Shown: piece after piece, positions 29,497-38,639 of the stretch
Layout: each line of letters begins with the position of its first letter
Position numbering within the stretch: position 1 is the first letter of the stretch
Origin: Pseudeuparius sepicola
Taxonomy: Eukaryota > Arthropoda > Insecta > Coleoptera > Anthribidae
Assembly (NCBI GenBank): GCA_963920635.1
Contig: OY987298.1
Location: 38,657,787-38,721,786 of the forward strand
Direction: 5' to 3'
Length of the DNA stretch: 64,000 bases
Notes under the pieces: model-generated
The model's database searches: none
What the model saw: the letters and a program-made list of their open reading frames with translations, nothing else
Told to the model about the DNA's origin: nothing
Translations under genes and position numbers: made by a program

Positions 29497-29816
29497 CCAC
29501 AGTTTACTTGGTTAAAGTTTTGATATGAATCGTTATTGTATACTACTTCAATGTCTCTCCCCAAGTATCTAATGAGTTCTCTTGGTGGTTTCAAATTGCC
29601 AAAGCTGTCAAAATATTCACATATTTTTCCTGTTTTCCGGTAGGCTACCCAATGAGATCCAGAATTTCGCTGAATATCCAAATTCAAAATGGCCGTCTCG
29701 TTTTTTCGAGGCTTTTTAGGTAGGGTATCTCTCATATATACACCTCTAAAGAATGGAATGTCTTTAGCGAATTTTAAAAGGTCTAGATTGGTTAAAGGTC
29801 TATTGGGTAGCTTCAA
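29451..29816 (-). CDS. Adenain-like cysteine protease
   Basis: About 121 codons. Catalytic residues of the adenovirus-protease/Ulp1 fold are visible: H in SHWVAY, D in YFDSFG, Q in QNFNQVNCG and C in NCGHLCL. The N-terminal LTNLDLLKFAK...FRGVYMRD segment matches other Polinton proteases. No ATG precedes that conserved segment; the first in-frame ATG is at codon 28. The frame begins exactly at the -1 frame exit of an A_AAA_AAC slippery site at the end of the PLA2 gene, so it is probably made as a frameshift extension. Adenain-type proteases mature virion proteins. Translation from the internal ATG would lose conserved residues. Confidence 0.88.
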   Translation of the reverse strand: MKLPNRPLTNLDLLKFAKDIPFFRGVYMRDTLPKKPRKNETAILNLDIQRNSGSHWVAYRKTGKICEYFDSFGNLKPPRELIRYLGRDIEVVYNNDSYQNFNQVNCGHLCLMFLLEKQNFS

Positions 29817-30583
29817 AAGTTTTTTTTCTTTAAAAATAATCCCAGACCGCCACGCTTGTTTTTACGCAAATAAAGTCCTGAACCAACGGACTCCATAGCT
29901 TGCTTTCGATTTGCCATCAGCTTTTTTGCATTATTTACGTCGATTATAGTTTTTGCTACACTGCTCGCTCCCCCCGCCAATGAACCGAGAGCAGACAGAG
30001 CACCCAGTATAGGCAAAAGAGGCAGATATCCTCCTGACCTTTCTTGAAACGGAATTATCCTGGGTATTTTTAGTTTAGCCTTTCCACCAGCTTTTTTTAT
30101 GTGTACACGTGCTGCCTTAACTGCCGCTAACGATGATTTTTTTAAATTTTTTAAGTCGCTCAACTGTTTGGTTGTAAAGGATTTTTTTAGAGCTTTATCC
30201 ACCTTCTTTACTATGTCTCTTCTAAACGAAAATGGTCGTTTCGTACCCATTCCCAACTTCCTTTTAACCTTCATTGCGTTTGTAATAAGCCACCCAACTG
30301 TTTTTTCACCAAATTTGGAATCTTTTGATTTCACTCGGTCCCAAGCACGATTTTCCAGTTCCAAATCAGCCTTGTGTCGTTCTTCTAGAGATTTGCTTTT
30401 ACTGTAAGCAATGTCATGAATTCTACAGGCTGAATCAACTTTATTTATACCTGAATCACCTCTAGAAAGCCGTTTTTCTAATTTAGTGCCAGGACCGCAG
30501 TACTGATAGCCAGGAATGTGTAACTCTATCGGCAATTTGTCAATTAATGTGTTGAGCACTCCGCTCCCTTTAACAATCAACAT
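29813..30583 (-). CDS. Phospholipase A2 / pX-like minor virion protein (256 aa)
   Basis: Start at ATG 30583, ~35 bases downstream of a TATA box (30614-30622, minus strand). Residues ~20-60 form a parvovirus-type phospholipase A2: calcium loop YCGPGT and catalytic DSACRIHDIAY with the His-Asp pair intact. A basic middle follows. The C-terminal region (GGYLPLLPILGALSALGS, then SVAKTI and GGLGLFL) resembles the hydrophobic end of adenovirus pX/mu and of adintovirus pX proteins. Known parvoviral PLA2 domains act on endosomal membranes during particle entry; the role here is inferred. The 3' end overlaps the protease frame by four bases with a slippery site. Confidence 0.85.
   Translation of the reverse strand: MLIVKGSGVLNTLIDKLPIELHIPGYQYCGPGTKLEKRLSRGDSGINKVDSACRIHDIAYSKSKSLEERHKADLELENRAWDRVKSKDSKFGEKTVGWLITNAMKVKRKLGMGTKRPFSFRRDIVKKVDKALKKSFTTKQLSDLKNLKKSSLAAVKAARVHIKKAGGKAKLKIPRIIPFQERSGGYLPLLPILGALSALGSLAGGASSVAKTIIDVNNAKKLMANRKQAMESVGSGLYLRKNKRGGLGLFLKKKNF
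29819..29825 (-). promoter_or_regulatory. Predicted -1 ribosomal frameshift site A_AAA_AAC
   Basis: In the PLA2 reading frame the codons are AAA AAA AAC TTT TGA. The heptamer A_AAA_AAC is a canonical slippery sequence two codons before the stop. Slipping back one base leads straight into the protease frame (CTT TTG AAG), which has no ATG of its own before its conserved N-terminus. I could not confirm a downstream pseudoknot by eye. The alternative is a one-base indel in an A8 run. Confidence 0.6.
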
Positions 30584-30613
30584 TAGATTGTTCAAGTTTG
30601 TTCAATCACCCCC

Positions 30614-30622
30614 CTTATATAG
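30614..30622 (-). promoter_or_regulatory. TATA box for the PLA2 gene
   Basis: Minus strand reads CTATATAAGGGGGG about 30-40 bases upstream of the ATG. Confidence 0.55.
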
Positions 30623-30708
30623 AAAAAAACAACACACAAACAAATAATATTTTTATTTTCGCAGTTTTACACTTTTAACTCATGTTTTCCCAGTTCCAGC
30701 ATATGGCC

Positions 30709-31005
30709 TCACAGTTCTTCAGAAAATATAATATTAGTCGTTTTACCAACAGGTCCCAAGCTTGTTAAAAAGTACCTTTTGTTGTCCCCATTCAACTCAT
30801 CTATTCGGTCTTGAGTTAATTCATCCGTAAACCTCTGCGGCAGAATCGTCTTGAAGTCTGCAAATTCCACAACCACCTTTTCACCATACTTAGTATTTAT
30901 TCTCTTAAAACTCTGAATCTCAAACTTTTCATTTACTTCCAAATCTCGAACGTTCACCAGATTTTTCTGCAGCAAGTTCTTATTTAAATTGTTTAAGAAG
31001 GACAT
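30709..31005 (-). CDS. Small predicted ssDNA-binding (OB-fold-like) protein, 98 aa
   Basis: Homologue of 37821-38141 and its mirror copy in Polinton B. Conserved: V(R/Q)DLEVN.KFE, FK.INTKYGEKV.VEF, DFKTILPQRF and YFL.S.GPVGKTTNI.F. The pattern of a KYG-type turn, beta strands and an L-P-x-R motif is like small OB-fold ssDNA-binding proteins of mobile elements; that assignment is inference. Start chosen at ATG 31005 to match the homologue. A TATA-like TTATATAGG lies at 31041-31048 on the minus strand. In both Polintons this gene lies next to the terminus and reads inward, as expected for an early replication protein. Confidence 0.75.
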   Translation of the reverse strand: MSFLNNLNKNLLQKNLVNVRDLEVNEKFEIQSFKRINTKYGEKVVVEFADFKTILPQRFTDELTQDRIDELNGDNKRYFLTSLGPVGKTTNIIFSEEL

Positions 31006-31098
31006 GTTGAGTTTGTTGACAATATTCGCTGAACCTTGCCTATATAATGTAGGGACCTCCCCACCCCAGAGTATGGGTGGCCCCCACCCTCCCCCAAA

Positions 31099-31221
31099 CC
31101 CTATGAGAGCATGACGCCACAACCCCTATGAGAGTATGACGCCAACCGAAAACCCCTATGAGAGTATGACGCCAAACTTGTTGAGACAGGTTTGGCGTCA
31201 TGCTCTCATAGTCTTACTACT
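31099..31221. repeat. Right terminal repeats of Polinton A: three direct and one inverted motif
   Basis: CTATGAGAG(T/C)ATGACGCC occurs in direct orientation at 31099-31119, 31124-31144 and 31154-31174, and inverted at 31193-31211, ten bases from the end. The inner and outer copies can pair as a hairpin. This probably marks binding sites for the integrase or a terminal protein. Confidence 0.75.
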
Positions 31222-31299
31222 TACATGCTTAATATAATGTACCTACTAGGTACATTTTTTCATTAAAACCGTTGAGTGAAATATTTGGATAGAGGACCA

Positions 31300-33075
31300 A
31301 CGAAATATATAGGCCAGGGTAGATATTTTTTGAGAACAAAAAAACAGCATCACACCCATTGGAAAAGGAAGAAAATATAGCAGAAATAGCAGAAAAAATC
31401 ATTTAAAGGCGATTTGAGGTACGGGGGTTGTAGGGGGTGATCTTTTAGGGATGGAAAACGGTTTATCACGATTTCCGTCAAACTGCAACTCCTATCGAAA
31501 AAAGTTAAACGGCAAAGTTGTAGACAATAAAAAGATCTACAACTTTTGTGTTTACACTTTTTTTACATAACCTCAAAATATCCGCGAAAAATCGAAATAA
31601 GTGATTTTTTGGTTTTTAATTTTTATCGCCCACAAAAAAAAATTGCACAAAATTTGGTGGAAACTTACCTTCTTATGTCCCGAACACGCTGTAATTTTTA
31701 CGAATGAAAATATTTATTTTTACCCCTTTCTTTGATTTCAAACCGAAAAAGTAACATCATTTTCAATCTAAAATGCCCACGTCAAAAAGCTGCTTTTTAA
31801 AAAAAGTCGGTTCGCTTTTTGTTCGTTGAAACCTCTACTTTCTGACGGTGTAAAAAAATATAGGTACATCACTATGGAAAATTTTCTCATCAATCATTGT
31901 TTAAAATTTTGTGCTATTTATTGAAATTTACAGTTTAATTAGGTACTTGAAAAATTTAAGATTCTATGTTATATTGATAAATATTGATAAACTAAGAAAT
32001 TGCAAATCGATATACAATGTGTCCCAGAAAAGAATGAACAGCATGGGGATCTTGCAAACGGTGAGAGATAGAACAACGGTTAAATGGGGAACAAGTTGCG
32101 CAATTTTAAGGTCAATAAATGGTACAGATTTCTAATATCTCTTTTCGTTTTTGAGCTATTTTGAAAAAAGTGAAATTTTGCATTTTCGATTTTTTTTTGA
32201 AGTTGTTATCACAGATAGGAAAAAAAGAAAAACACTTTTTATGGCACTTTTTAACGGGCTTTAAGATGGCGTTTTTAGATTTCTTCTACAACATTTCATT
32301 TTTTGAGAAACCATCTTCAACTTAATTTTTTTAAAGACGGACCTGGATTTTTTTTGCAGATTTTGAAAGCACTTTTCATTCCAAATACCATGATGTATGA
32401 CAGAAATATTTTTAAAATGTTTTGAGACAATTATACTGAAAATTCTATTTTTCCACTTACTTCTTTCTAACGCGGCCCTGTATTTAATTGGGAAAATTTT
32501 CCATAGTGATGTATATTTTTTACACCATCAGAAAGTAGATGTTTCAACGAACAAAAAGCGAACCGACTTTTTTTAAAAAGCAGCTTTTTTGACCTGGGTA
32601 TTTTCAATTGAAAACGAGGGTACTTTTTTGGTTTAAAATCAAAAATAGGAGTACAAATAAATATTTTGATTCGAAAAAATTACAGTTTGTTCGGGACATA
32701 AGAAGGTAAGTTTCCACCAAATTTCGTGGATTTTTTTTGTGGGAGATAAAAATTAAAAACCAAAAATTCGGTTATTACAATTTTTCGCGGATATTTTGAG
32801 GTTCTGTGAAAAAAGTGTAAATACAAAGGGTGTAGATCTTTTTATTACCTACAACTTTGCCATTTAACTTTTTTCGATAGGAGTTGCAGTTTTGCCGGAA
32901 ATCGTGATAAACCGTTTTCCACCTCTAAAAGATCACCCCCTACAACCCCGTACTTCAAATTTATGTTATTTTTGCTATATTTTTTCCTTGTCCAATGGGT
33001 TTCATACTGTTCTAATTTTTTTTCACTTGTATCTATTTTCAAAGGCTTATACCGAGGCTTATACCCTGGCCTAAA
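31300..33075. mobile_element. Palindromic foldback element, ~590-bp arms
   Basis: The left arm (about 31308-31890) and right arm (about 32490-33075) are inverted copies: GGGGTGATCTTTTAG...GGAAAACGGTTTATCACG on one side and its reverse on the other, ending at ATCACTATGGAAAATTTTC. The ~600-bp centre is AT-rich and contains ATGTGTCCCAGAAAAG, possibly another nested MITE. No coding sequence. Confidence 0.75.
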
Positions 33076-34132
33076 TGTCAAATAATTTCTCGAAAAACGC
33101 AGGAGTGGTCAGAAAACATCACCAATACCATTTATATTGTTAAAAAAAAATTTGAATCACACATGCGTTTATCGCGAAAAAGTAACTGTCAGATTTGACA
33201 GCCGTTGCATGCAACGAGGAAGAAAATCTGATGTGTACGGGGTTTCCCAAATTGGGATGTTCCTCTTATTTCCTGAAGAGATAGACAAAAAGTAGCTTAG
33301 GTCCTCAAATTAGAGATACAGGGCGCTTCTCGATTTGTCGCGTTTTTAAAAGTGCCATAATAATTGTTTATGAATGTTTTCGATTTCGGTAAAAGCACTT
33401 TGGTTAAAATTTAACACATTTTGAGATTTTTTTAAACCGCTATCGAAATAACCAAATCTCAGTTCACATTAGTTTTTAGCGCCTTAAAATTTCAAATACC
33501 AGTATGCAACATTTTAGACAAATACATATTCCGAAAAGTAAATACTAGACTATTTTAAATTTTATAGTGAATTTTTTACATAGCCACATGTTCAGGGACA
33601 TGATTACTCCAATAATTATCTCCCCTTCTAAAATACGCCACTGGCTTTTACTTTCTAGTAAACACATCGAAAAAGTATTTATGATGAATTATTTTTTTTT
33701 GGTTTTTATTATCGAGTTCTCAGGGAAGATATTATTATATTCATTATACAAAAGCCTTTTGATTTTCAAGCTCAAATATAGAGTATACAAATTCACTGGG
33801 TAAAAATTATATGCTTTGTGTCAACTAAGAAATTTTTTAAAGGGCATTGCTAAAGTGGAAAAATTTATAGCTTCATAATATCAAAGCAAACAAATTTAAT
33901 TGCCCATCAATTTTGACAGTTTTATAACCCTATATCCATAATATTAATAAATGTATTATTCTAGGCCGTTGAATAAGGTAATGTCTAAGCTTAAAACTCC
34001 CATAGTGAAAGGAAAACTTAACACCAAATTCCTTAATAAAAGGAAACTGTTTATACATACATACAATGACTTAAAAGAACCCAACTTAAAAAACAACAAA
34101 CTAATATAAATCGTATGTTTCCTCTATTTCAG
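33076..34132. other. AT-rich inter-element DNA
   Basis: I see no gene. Short pieces such as GTACGGGGTTTCCC (33237) and ACAGGGCGCTTCTCG (33319) look like MITE ends. A splice-acceptor-like CTCTATTTCAG ends at 34132. Confidence 0.5.
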
Positions 34133-36565
34133 ATGATCAACAGTTCGAGGATTTGACATTATTGCGAACTGATAATCCAAAGACATACGCTTCAGTTAAA
34201 CGAAAACTAGACTTTTCAGATTCTTCCGAAATAGACGATGTCAATTTTGTAATTAGGCTCAGAAGTCCCCCTCGGCAATCGACATGTGATAGTAGTGAAT
34301 CTTCTTCCATAAAAATTATAAGAAAACTATCTGCAAGTGGTCGAAGAAATATATCTGTTACTGAAAACAAAATTCGATGTCAAATTTCTGAGTTGAGGAA
34401 GAAATATCGCACCAAAAAAGTTGAGATATCGCGCTTAAAAAAAAGGTCTTCACTTCTAAAAGGTCAGTGTAAGCAACTTAATGTAGTTAATTCATTACTT
34501 GAGAACCGGTCAAAATATGTTCAAACATTTGTGAAAATGCAATTGTTTCATCAAAAAGGGAAGAAGTGGAGTAAGCATGAAAGGGAATTTTCTTTATCAT
34601 TATATTACAAATCTCCAAGTGCCTATAAAACTTTTCTTAGGAACGGTTTCAAATTACCTGCTATTACGACGATCAGGTCATGGTTGAGAGTATTTAATTT
34701 AAGAACAGGCGTTTACTCGAAACTGACTAACCTACTAAGGGAAAAAGTAAGCAGCATGGAAGAAAGTGAAAAAGATTGTGTTGTATTAGTAGACGAAATC
34801 AAGCTGCAGCCCGGATTGACATATAACGCTTTCCACGATTTTGTTGAGGGGTTTGAAGATTTTTCTTCCCATGGACGCAGTTGCAAATTTGGAAACCAAG
34901 GATTAGTTTTCCTTATCCGCGGACTATTTTTTAAATGGAAAATACCATTTTGTTATTTTGTTTCCGCCGGGCCCGTGAAAGGGGACATGTTGGCCAAATT
35001 GGTAAAAGATGTTGTGCTAAGACTGTCTGATATTGGACTGAAACCAAAAGCGCTTGTAGCTGACCAGGGGTCCAATAACAGATTGGCCTTCAATATATTA
35101 GGAGCAAAGAAAGAAACCCCTTTTGTGATGCTAGAAGGTATAAAACTATTTCTTATTTACGATCCCCCTCATCTACTAAAATCTCTGAGGAATAATTTAA
35201 TGAACATAAAAAATGATTTTTTTGTGGATGGCGCACAGGTTTCTTGGGATGATTTTGTAAAAACTTATGAAATTGAAAAATGCAGTTTGGTGTCCCGTTG
35301 CATGCATAAAATAACTGATGTTCATGTCAACCCAAGCCCATTTCAGAAGATGAGGGTGAAGTATGCTGCGCAAACACTAAGCAAGAGTGTTTCAGCTACC
35401 ATAAGAACAGCTTCGCAAACAGGACAACTCACAAGTAACACGGCCTTAAATACTGCTGACTTTTTTGAAAAGGTAAATAACATATTTGACTGTCTTAATG
35501 GAAAATGCCTTTCAGATCCAAATCCATACAGGAGGGGGTTATCAGTGCTGCATAATTTACCCAAGAAAACTTTGGAAGAAGGAAAACAAATGTTTTCGTC
35601 TGTGAAAATTGTAGGCGAACGCGGACAAGAGAGAAAAAATATTTATTGTATAGAGGGCTTCGTCTGGACTTTGAACGCTGTTCAAATGTTGTGGGAAGAT
35701 TGCGTCGAGAAAGGAACTAAATTTCTTCTAACGTCGCGTCTCAATCAAGATCCGTTAGAAAATTTTTTTTTCGGTTGTGAGAGCTCGCGGGGGATACAAC
35801 CCCTTTCCAAAAGTTGTCGACCTACGTAGAGCTTTGCAACAAAATTTAAATATTCGCTTGGAAGCTGCCGTGGATTCAAAAAATTGCGAATGTGACACCG
35901 ATGAAGTAGTGACACTTACTGAAAATAAAGCCGTTGATAAATCTGTCAGTAGTAGTGAAAATACAAGCGAAACAAGTCCCAGCAAAAATTATGTCGAAAT
36001 CTTGGAAATGGAAGTAGACCATGGGAACGAAGATGAGGTGGAGGAAATAAGCTGTTCAACACTGGAAGATTGTTCGGCCACATATATCGCTGGATATTTG
36101 GCTTATAACTTCCTCAAAAGACACGCCTGTGAAAAGTGTGAGTCGTCTCTCTTATATATGGGAGAAATGGAAATTCAGGTGAAAGAGAGGCTAATTTTAA
36201 ATAAGGACTATGCGGCCGGAGATGATATAAAATATTTAAAAAGGCCTAATGCTAATTTCGCAGAAATCGTTCAGTTTATGTTAGTTCAGTTTAATAACGT
36301 TTTTGAAGAAGTTAAGTGTGATTATGAGTTAAAAACGAAGATAAGACTGTTTATTATTAAGGCTCTAGAACGGATGTATGGAACTTGGTTAAACGAATGC
36401 AAAGAACATAAATTATTTATATTAGAAAAATTAATCAAAATGAAAATATTTAAGGCTATGAAGTGGCTTAGTAAAGAAAAAATTCGCTCAAAAAAGAAAA
36501 TTTCCGAAGCAGCAAATAAAAATCATAGGAAAATTAGAATTCTATCGGAAAAAAATACAGGGTGA
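34133..36565 (+). pseudogene. P-element/THAP9-type transposase, frameshifted
   Basis: The reading frame follows a splice-type acceptor (TTTCAG at 34127-34132) and opens with a split codon; the first real ATG is internal, so an upstream exon with the THAP domain is missing or unrecognised. A basic coiled coil (LRKKYRTKKVEISRLKKR) precedes the RNase H-like core: VLVDEIKL, LVADQGSNNR and, after a GTP-binding-type insertion (YDPPHLLKSLRNNLM), QDPLENFF, which carry the D, D and E of P transposases. At ~35762-35785 a run of nine T and the following bases change frame; the remaining ~260 codons continue in another frame to 36565, where a MITE provides the stop. Non-functional as it stands. Confidence 0.85.
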
Positions 36566-36965
36566 TTTTAAGTTGATGCTTTCCTTTTAACAGAAAATAA
36601 AACTCACAAAAATAAGCATTTTTTCCTTTACCACTTTTATACCAACAATAATAAATAATAATAAATAATAATATGTAAATAGGTATCAGAAATAACAAAT
36701 TTATCCAACCGCCTTTGCGCCAAAGTTGTTTGTTGTATCTTTAATTTTTAATTTAATTTACATTAAGTTTAGTCATTGAGTAAAGTATTCCCTTACTCAA
36801 TGGTTTAGTTTAAGTTTTGTAAAGTAAATTTTTGAATTTGAAACTTTAACACCCTGTACCTCCGTTAATTTTGATATTTACCAAACGTGGTAAAGGAAAA
36901 AAATGCTTATTTTTGTGAGCTTTATTTTCTGGTAAAAGAAAAGCATCAACTAAAAAATCACCCTG
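36558..36965. mobile_element. MITE of about 408 bp ending the transposase frame
   Basis: Inverted ends of ~80 bp (CAGGGTGATTTTAAGTTGAT... and its inverse) flanked by TA. The first bases of the MITE supply the TGA that ends the transposase frame. Confidence 0.8.
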
Positions 36966-37220
36966 TATAATTGAATAGTTGCAAGGTAAACTCTGTTTTT
37001 TTTTATAAATGGGGTAAATTTTTTTACACAAATGACAAGATTAAGAAAATGTTCAAAATGATTATCAACTCCAATGAACTTGTTAATTCGCTTCATAAAA
37101 AATTCATTTGTGCAAAAAGCAATTTATTTCCTCACAAGTAATGGAAACTGAAAAATGACATCTGTAAGAATTAATAAATTAATGTTAAGTGACCCAGAAA
37201 TTTGTTACAATGTTAATTAA

Positions 37221-37466
37221 ATATGTGGGAAAAAGGGTCAGAGAAAGACTTCGAAAAGTTTTTAATTTATTGCCAACGTTTCGACTTATTTAAAGTCGTC
37301 TTCAAATTATAATAACCTTATCCTTTGTATCGACTTATATGGCAACATTTTTTATAAAGACAGAAAAGTATAATTTGAGCCCTGAAGACGACTTTAAATA
37401 AGTCGAAACGTTGGCAATAAATTAAAAACTTTTCGAAGTCTTTCTCTGACCCTTTTTCCCACATAT
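37221..37466. mobile_element. MITE of 246 bp with TTAA target duplication
   Basis: TTAA at 37217-37220 and 37467-37470 flank perfect ends ATATGTGGGAAAAAGGG and inverse; the inverted repeats run ~80 bp (to AAAGTCGTCTTCA). TTAA duplication points to mobilisation by a piggyBac-like transposase. Confidence 0.8.
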
Positions 37467-37580
37467 TTAAAACATTGTAATGACATCTGTGTTTGCATCC
37501 AACGTGTTTCTAATTACCTAATCGGTAGGAACTGGCCAAAACTGGGAAATTTTTGTAATTTATGCGCTGTAACTTGTTAA

Positions 37581-37586
37581 GCAGTC
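37581..37586. repeat. Target-site duplication GCAGTC, left
   Basis: Matches 55894-55899 exactly, directly outside the element ends. Confidence 0.9.
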
Positions 37587-37600
37587 AGTAGTTAAGTAAA

Positions 37601-37678
37601 GCGGATCCTGGCTCAAAGATGGCCGCCATATGTGAGCCAGCTTCCGCATAAGGGTTTTGAGCCTGAGCCAGGATCCGC
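37601..37678. repeat. Terminal inverted motif set of Polinton B, left tip
   Basis: GCGGATCCTGGCTC at 37601-37614 is repeated inverted at 37665-37678, and an inverted near-copy (two mismatches) lies at 37633-37646. The same set, mirrored, occurs at 55802-55879. This is the same plan as the terminus of Polinton A, with unrelated sequence. Confidence 0.75.
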
Positions 37679-37685
37679 ATAGGGT

Positions 37686-37789
37686 TTTCGGGGATAAAAT
37701 CTAGCGGTGGGGGGGATTTGTGTGGGGGGATCCCCTCCACTTTTTTTAGTATATATTTCGATGGTTGATTGGTAAAGTACACAGTTCTC
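37686..37789. promoter_or_regulatory. 104-bp tip segment present only in the left arm, with TATA box
   Basis: Absent from the right arm, where AGGGT (outer) joins ACTTTTAACTT (inner) directly. It contains a GGGGGGATCCCC stretch and GTATATATTT (37749-37758), ~65 bases upstream of the ssDNA-binding protein ATG. Confidence 0.75.
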
Positions 37790-37820
37790 ACTTTTAACTT
37801 AACTAAATAAGATTAAAAGT

Positions 37821-38141
37821 ATGGCATCGTTTGTGACCCATTTAAATAACAGTTTGTTCCTGAAGAAATTCATTAGGGTCCAAGATTTGGAAGTCAACCG
37901 AAAGTTTGAGGTACATGCATTTACGAAAATAAACACCAAGTTCGGCGAGAAGATATCCTTGGAATTCGACGATTTCAAAACAATTTTACCGCAAAGGTTC
38001 ACGGTAGAATTTACAGAAGAACGAATTGAGCAAGTAAACAAGGACATTTTCAACGGGCGAAAGTATTATCTTATTAGTTATGGACCTGTCGGGAAAACAA
38101 CTAATATTCAATTTTCCGTCCAAGAACCGGAACAGCTATAA
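37821..38141 (+). CDS. Small predicted ssDNA-binding protein, left-arm copy (106 aa)
   Basis: Homologue of 30709-31005 in Polinton A with the same blocks: RVQDLEVNRKFEV, KINTKFGEKISLEF, DDFKTILPQRF and SYGPVGKTTNIQF. Starts at ATG 37821. It is the first gene inside the tip and reads inward, with the TATA element of 37749 upstream. An OB-fold ssDNA-binding role is inferred from pattern and position; single-strand binding is needed in protein-primed displacement replication. Confidence 0.75.
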   Translation: MASFVTHLNNSLFLKKFIRVQDLEVNRKFEVHAFTKINTKFGEKISLEFDDFKTILPQRFTVEFTEERIEQVNKDIFNGRKYYLISYGPVGKTTNIQFSVQEPEQL

Positions 38142-38156
38142 AAATACTTTGGAGTC

Positions 38157-38504
38157 TCACATTCGAAAATTACAGAAACTAAAATATGAAATTGATATAT
38201 ATGAAATTAATAAGAACTTTAAACAATTAAAAATAAAATATATATAGCATAAGAGATGTTTCATTTCTTCTACCCATAGTAAATTAATAAAATAACAAAC
38301 TACCCAGCAGGTGTACAACAAAGTAATAGTATAAAAAAAGTGCAAAACTGAAACTTGAATTAAAACCAAACACAATTTTTTCTTGCAGCTTGATGTAGCT
38401 CCAAACAAAAAATAATAATGCCTAATGATAAAAATTCTAACAAAAATAATAATTTCTGTGCCCTCTAAGGAAGTCCATACATAGTCCCCATGCAAATTCC
38501 CCAT
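38157..38504 (-). CDS. Possible multi-span membrane protein (about 115 aa)
   Basis: Frame from ATG 38504 to the stop at 38157. It has three strongly hydrophobic stretches (EIIIFVRIFIIRHYYFLFG, LCLVLIQVSVLHFFYTITLL, HLLCYIYFIFNCLKFLL) separated by short polar loops with cysteines. A TATA box (TATAAAAG, minus strand 38630-38637) is ~130 bases upstream, then GGCGTCGAAAGTT repeats in the leader. A 26-codon ATG frame precedes it. No homologue recognised. The AT-rich composition makes a chance ORF possible, but the promoter speaks for a transcript. Confidence 0.4.
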   Translation of the reverse strand: MGNLHGDYVWTSLEGTEIIIFVRIFIIRHYYFLFGATSSCKKKLCLVLIQVSVLHFFYTITLLYTCWVVCYFINLLWVEEMKHLLCYIYFIFNCLKFLLISYISISYFSFCNFRM

Positions 38505-38629
38505 GTAAAGTCCCCATTTTAAGTCCCACTTAAGCCGCCCACTTATTTTAAGTCCCACTTAAGCCGCCCACTTTAGACGCCAACTTTCGACGCCAACTTT
38601 CGACGCCAACGTCTCAGTTGGATGCAGTA

Positions 38630-38637
38630 CTTTTATA
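38630..38637 (-). promoter_or_regulatory. TATA box TATAAAAG
   Basis: On the minus strand CTTATAAAAGTACTGCATCC; would drive leftward transcription over 38157-38504. Confidence 0.55.
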
Positions 38638-38639
38638 AG

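Larger units (their letters stand above)
1..31221. mobile_element. Polinton/Maverick element A (left end outside the window)
   Basis: Seen: integrase with chromodomain, protein-primed-type DNA polymerase B, packaging ATPase, adenain-like protease and a PLA2/pX-like minor virion protein, the hallmark set of Polintons and adintoviruses. The right terminus is placed at 31221 because the sequence there ends CTTACTACT, like the CTTAACTACT end of Polinton B, directly outside a set of terminal repeats. The following bases TACATG would be the 6-bp target duplication, but the left copy is not in view. No major capsid gene is recognised in the visible part; it may lie further left or be too diverged to see. 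The element is interrupted by about 12 kb of non-LTR retrotransposons inside one intron. Confidence 0.9.

Noticed and set aside
29700..29818. Pseudoknot downstream of the slippery site
   Set aside because: Some short complementary strings exist (for example around the AATAGACC and TCTAGACC repeats) but I could not find a convincing stem by eye.
37281..37420. Hammerhead-like GTCGAAACGTTGG near 37405
   Set aside because: It is part of the inverted ends of a TTAA-flanked MITE and no CTGATGA core lies at the right distance.
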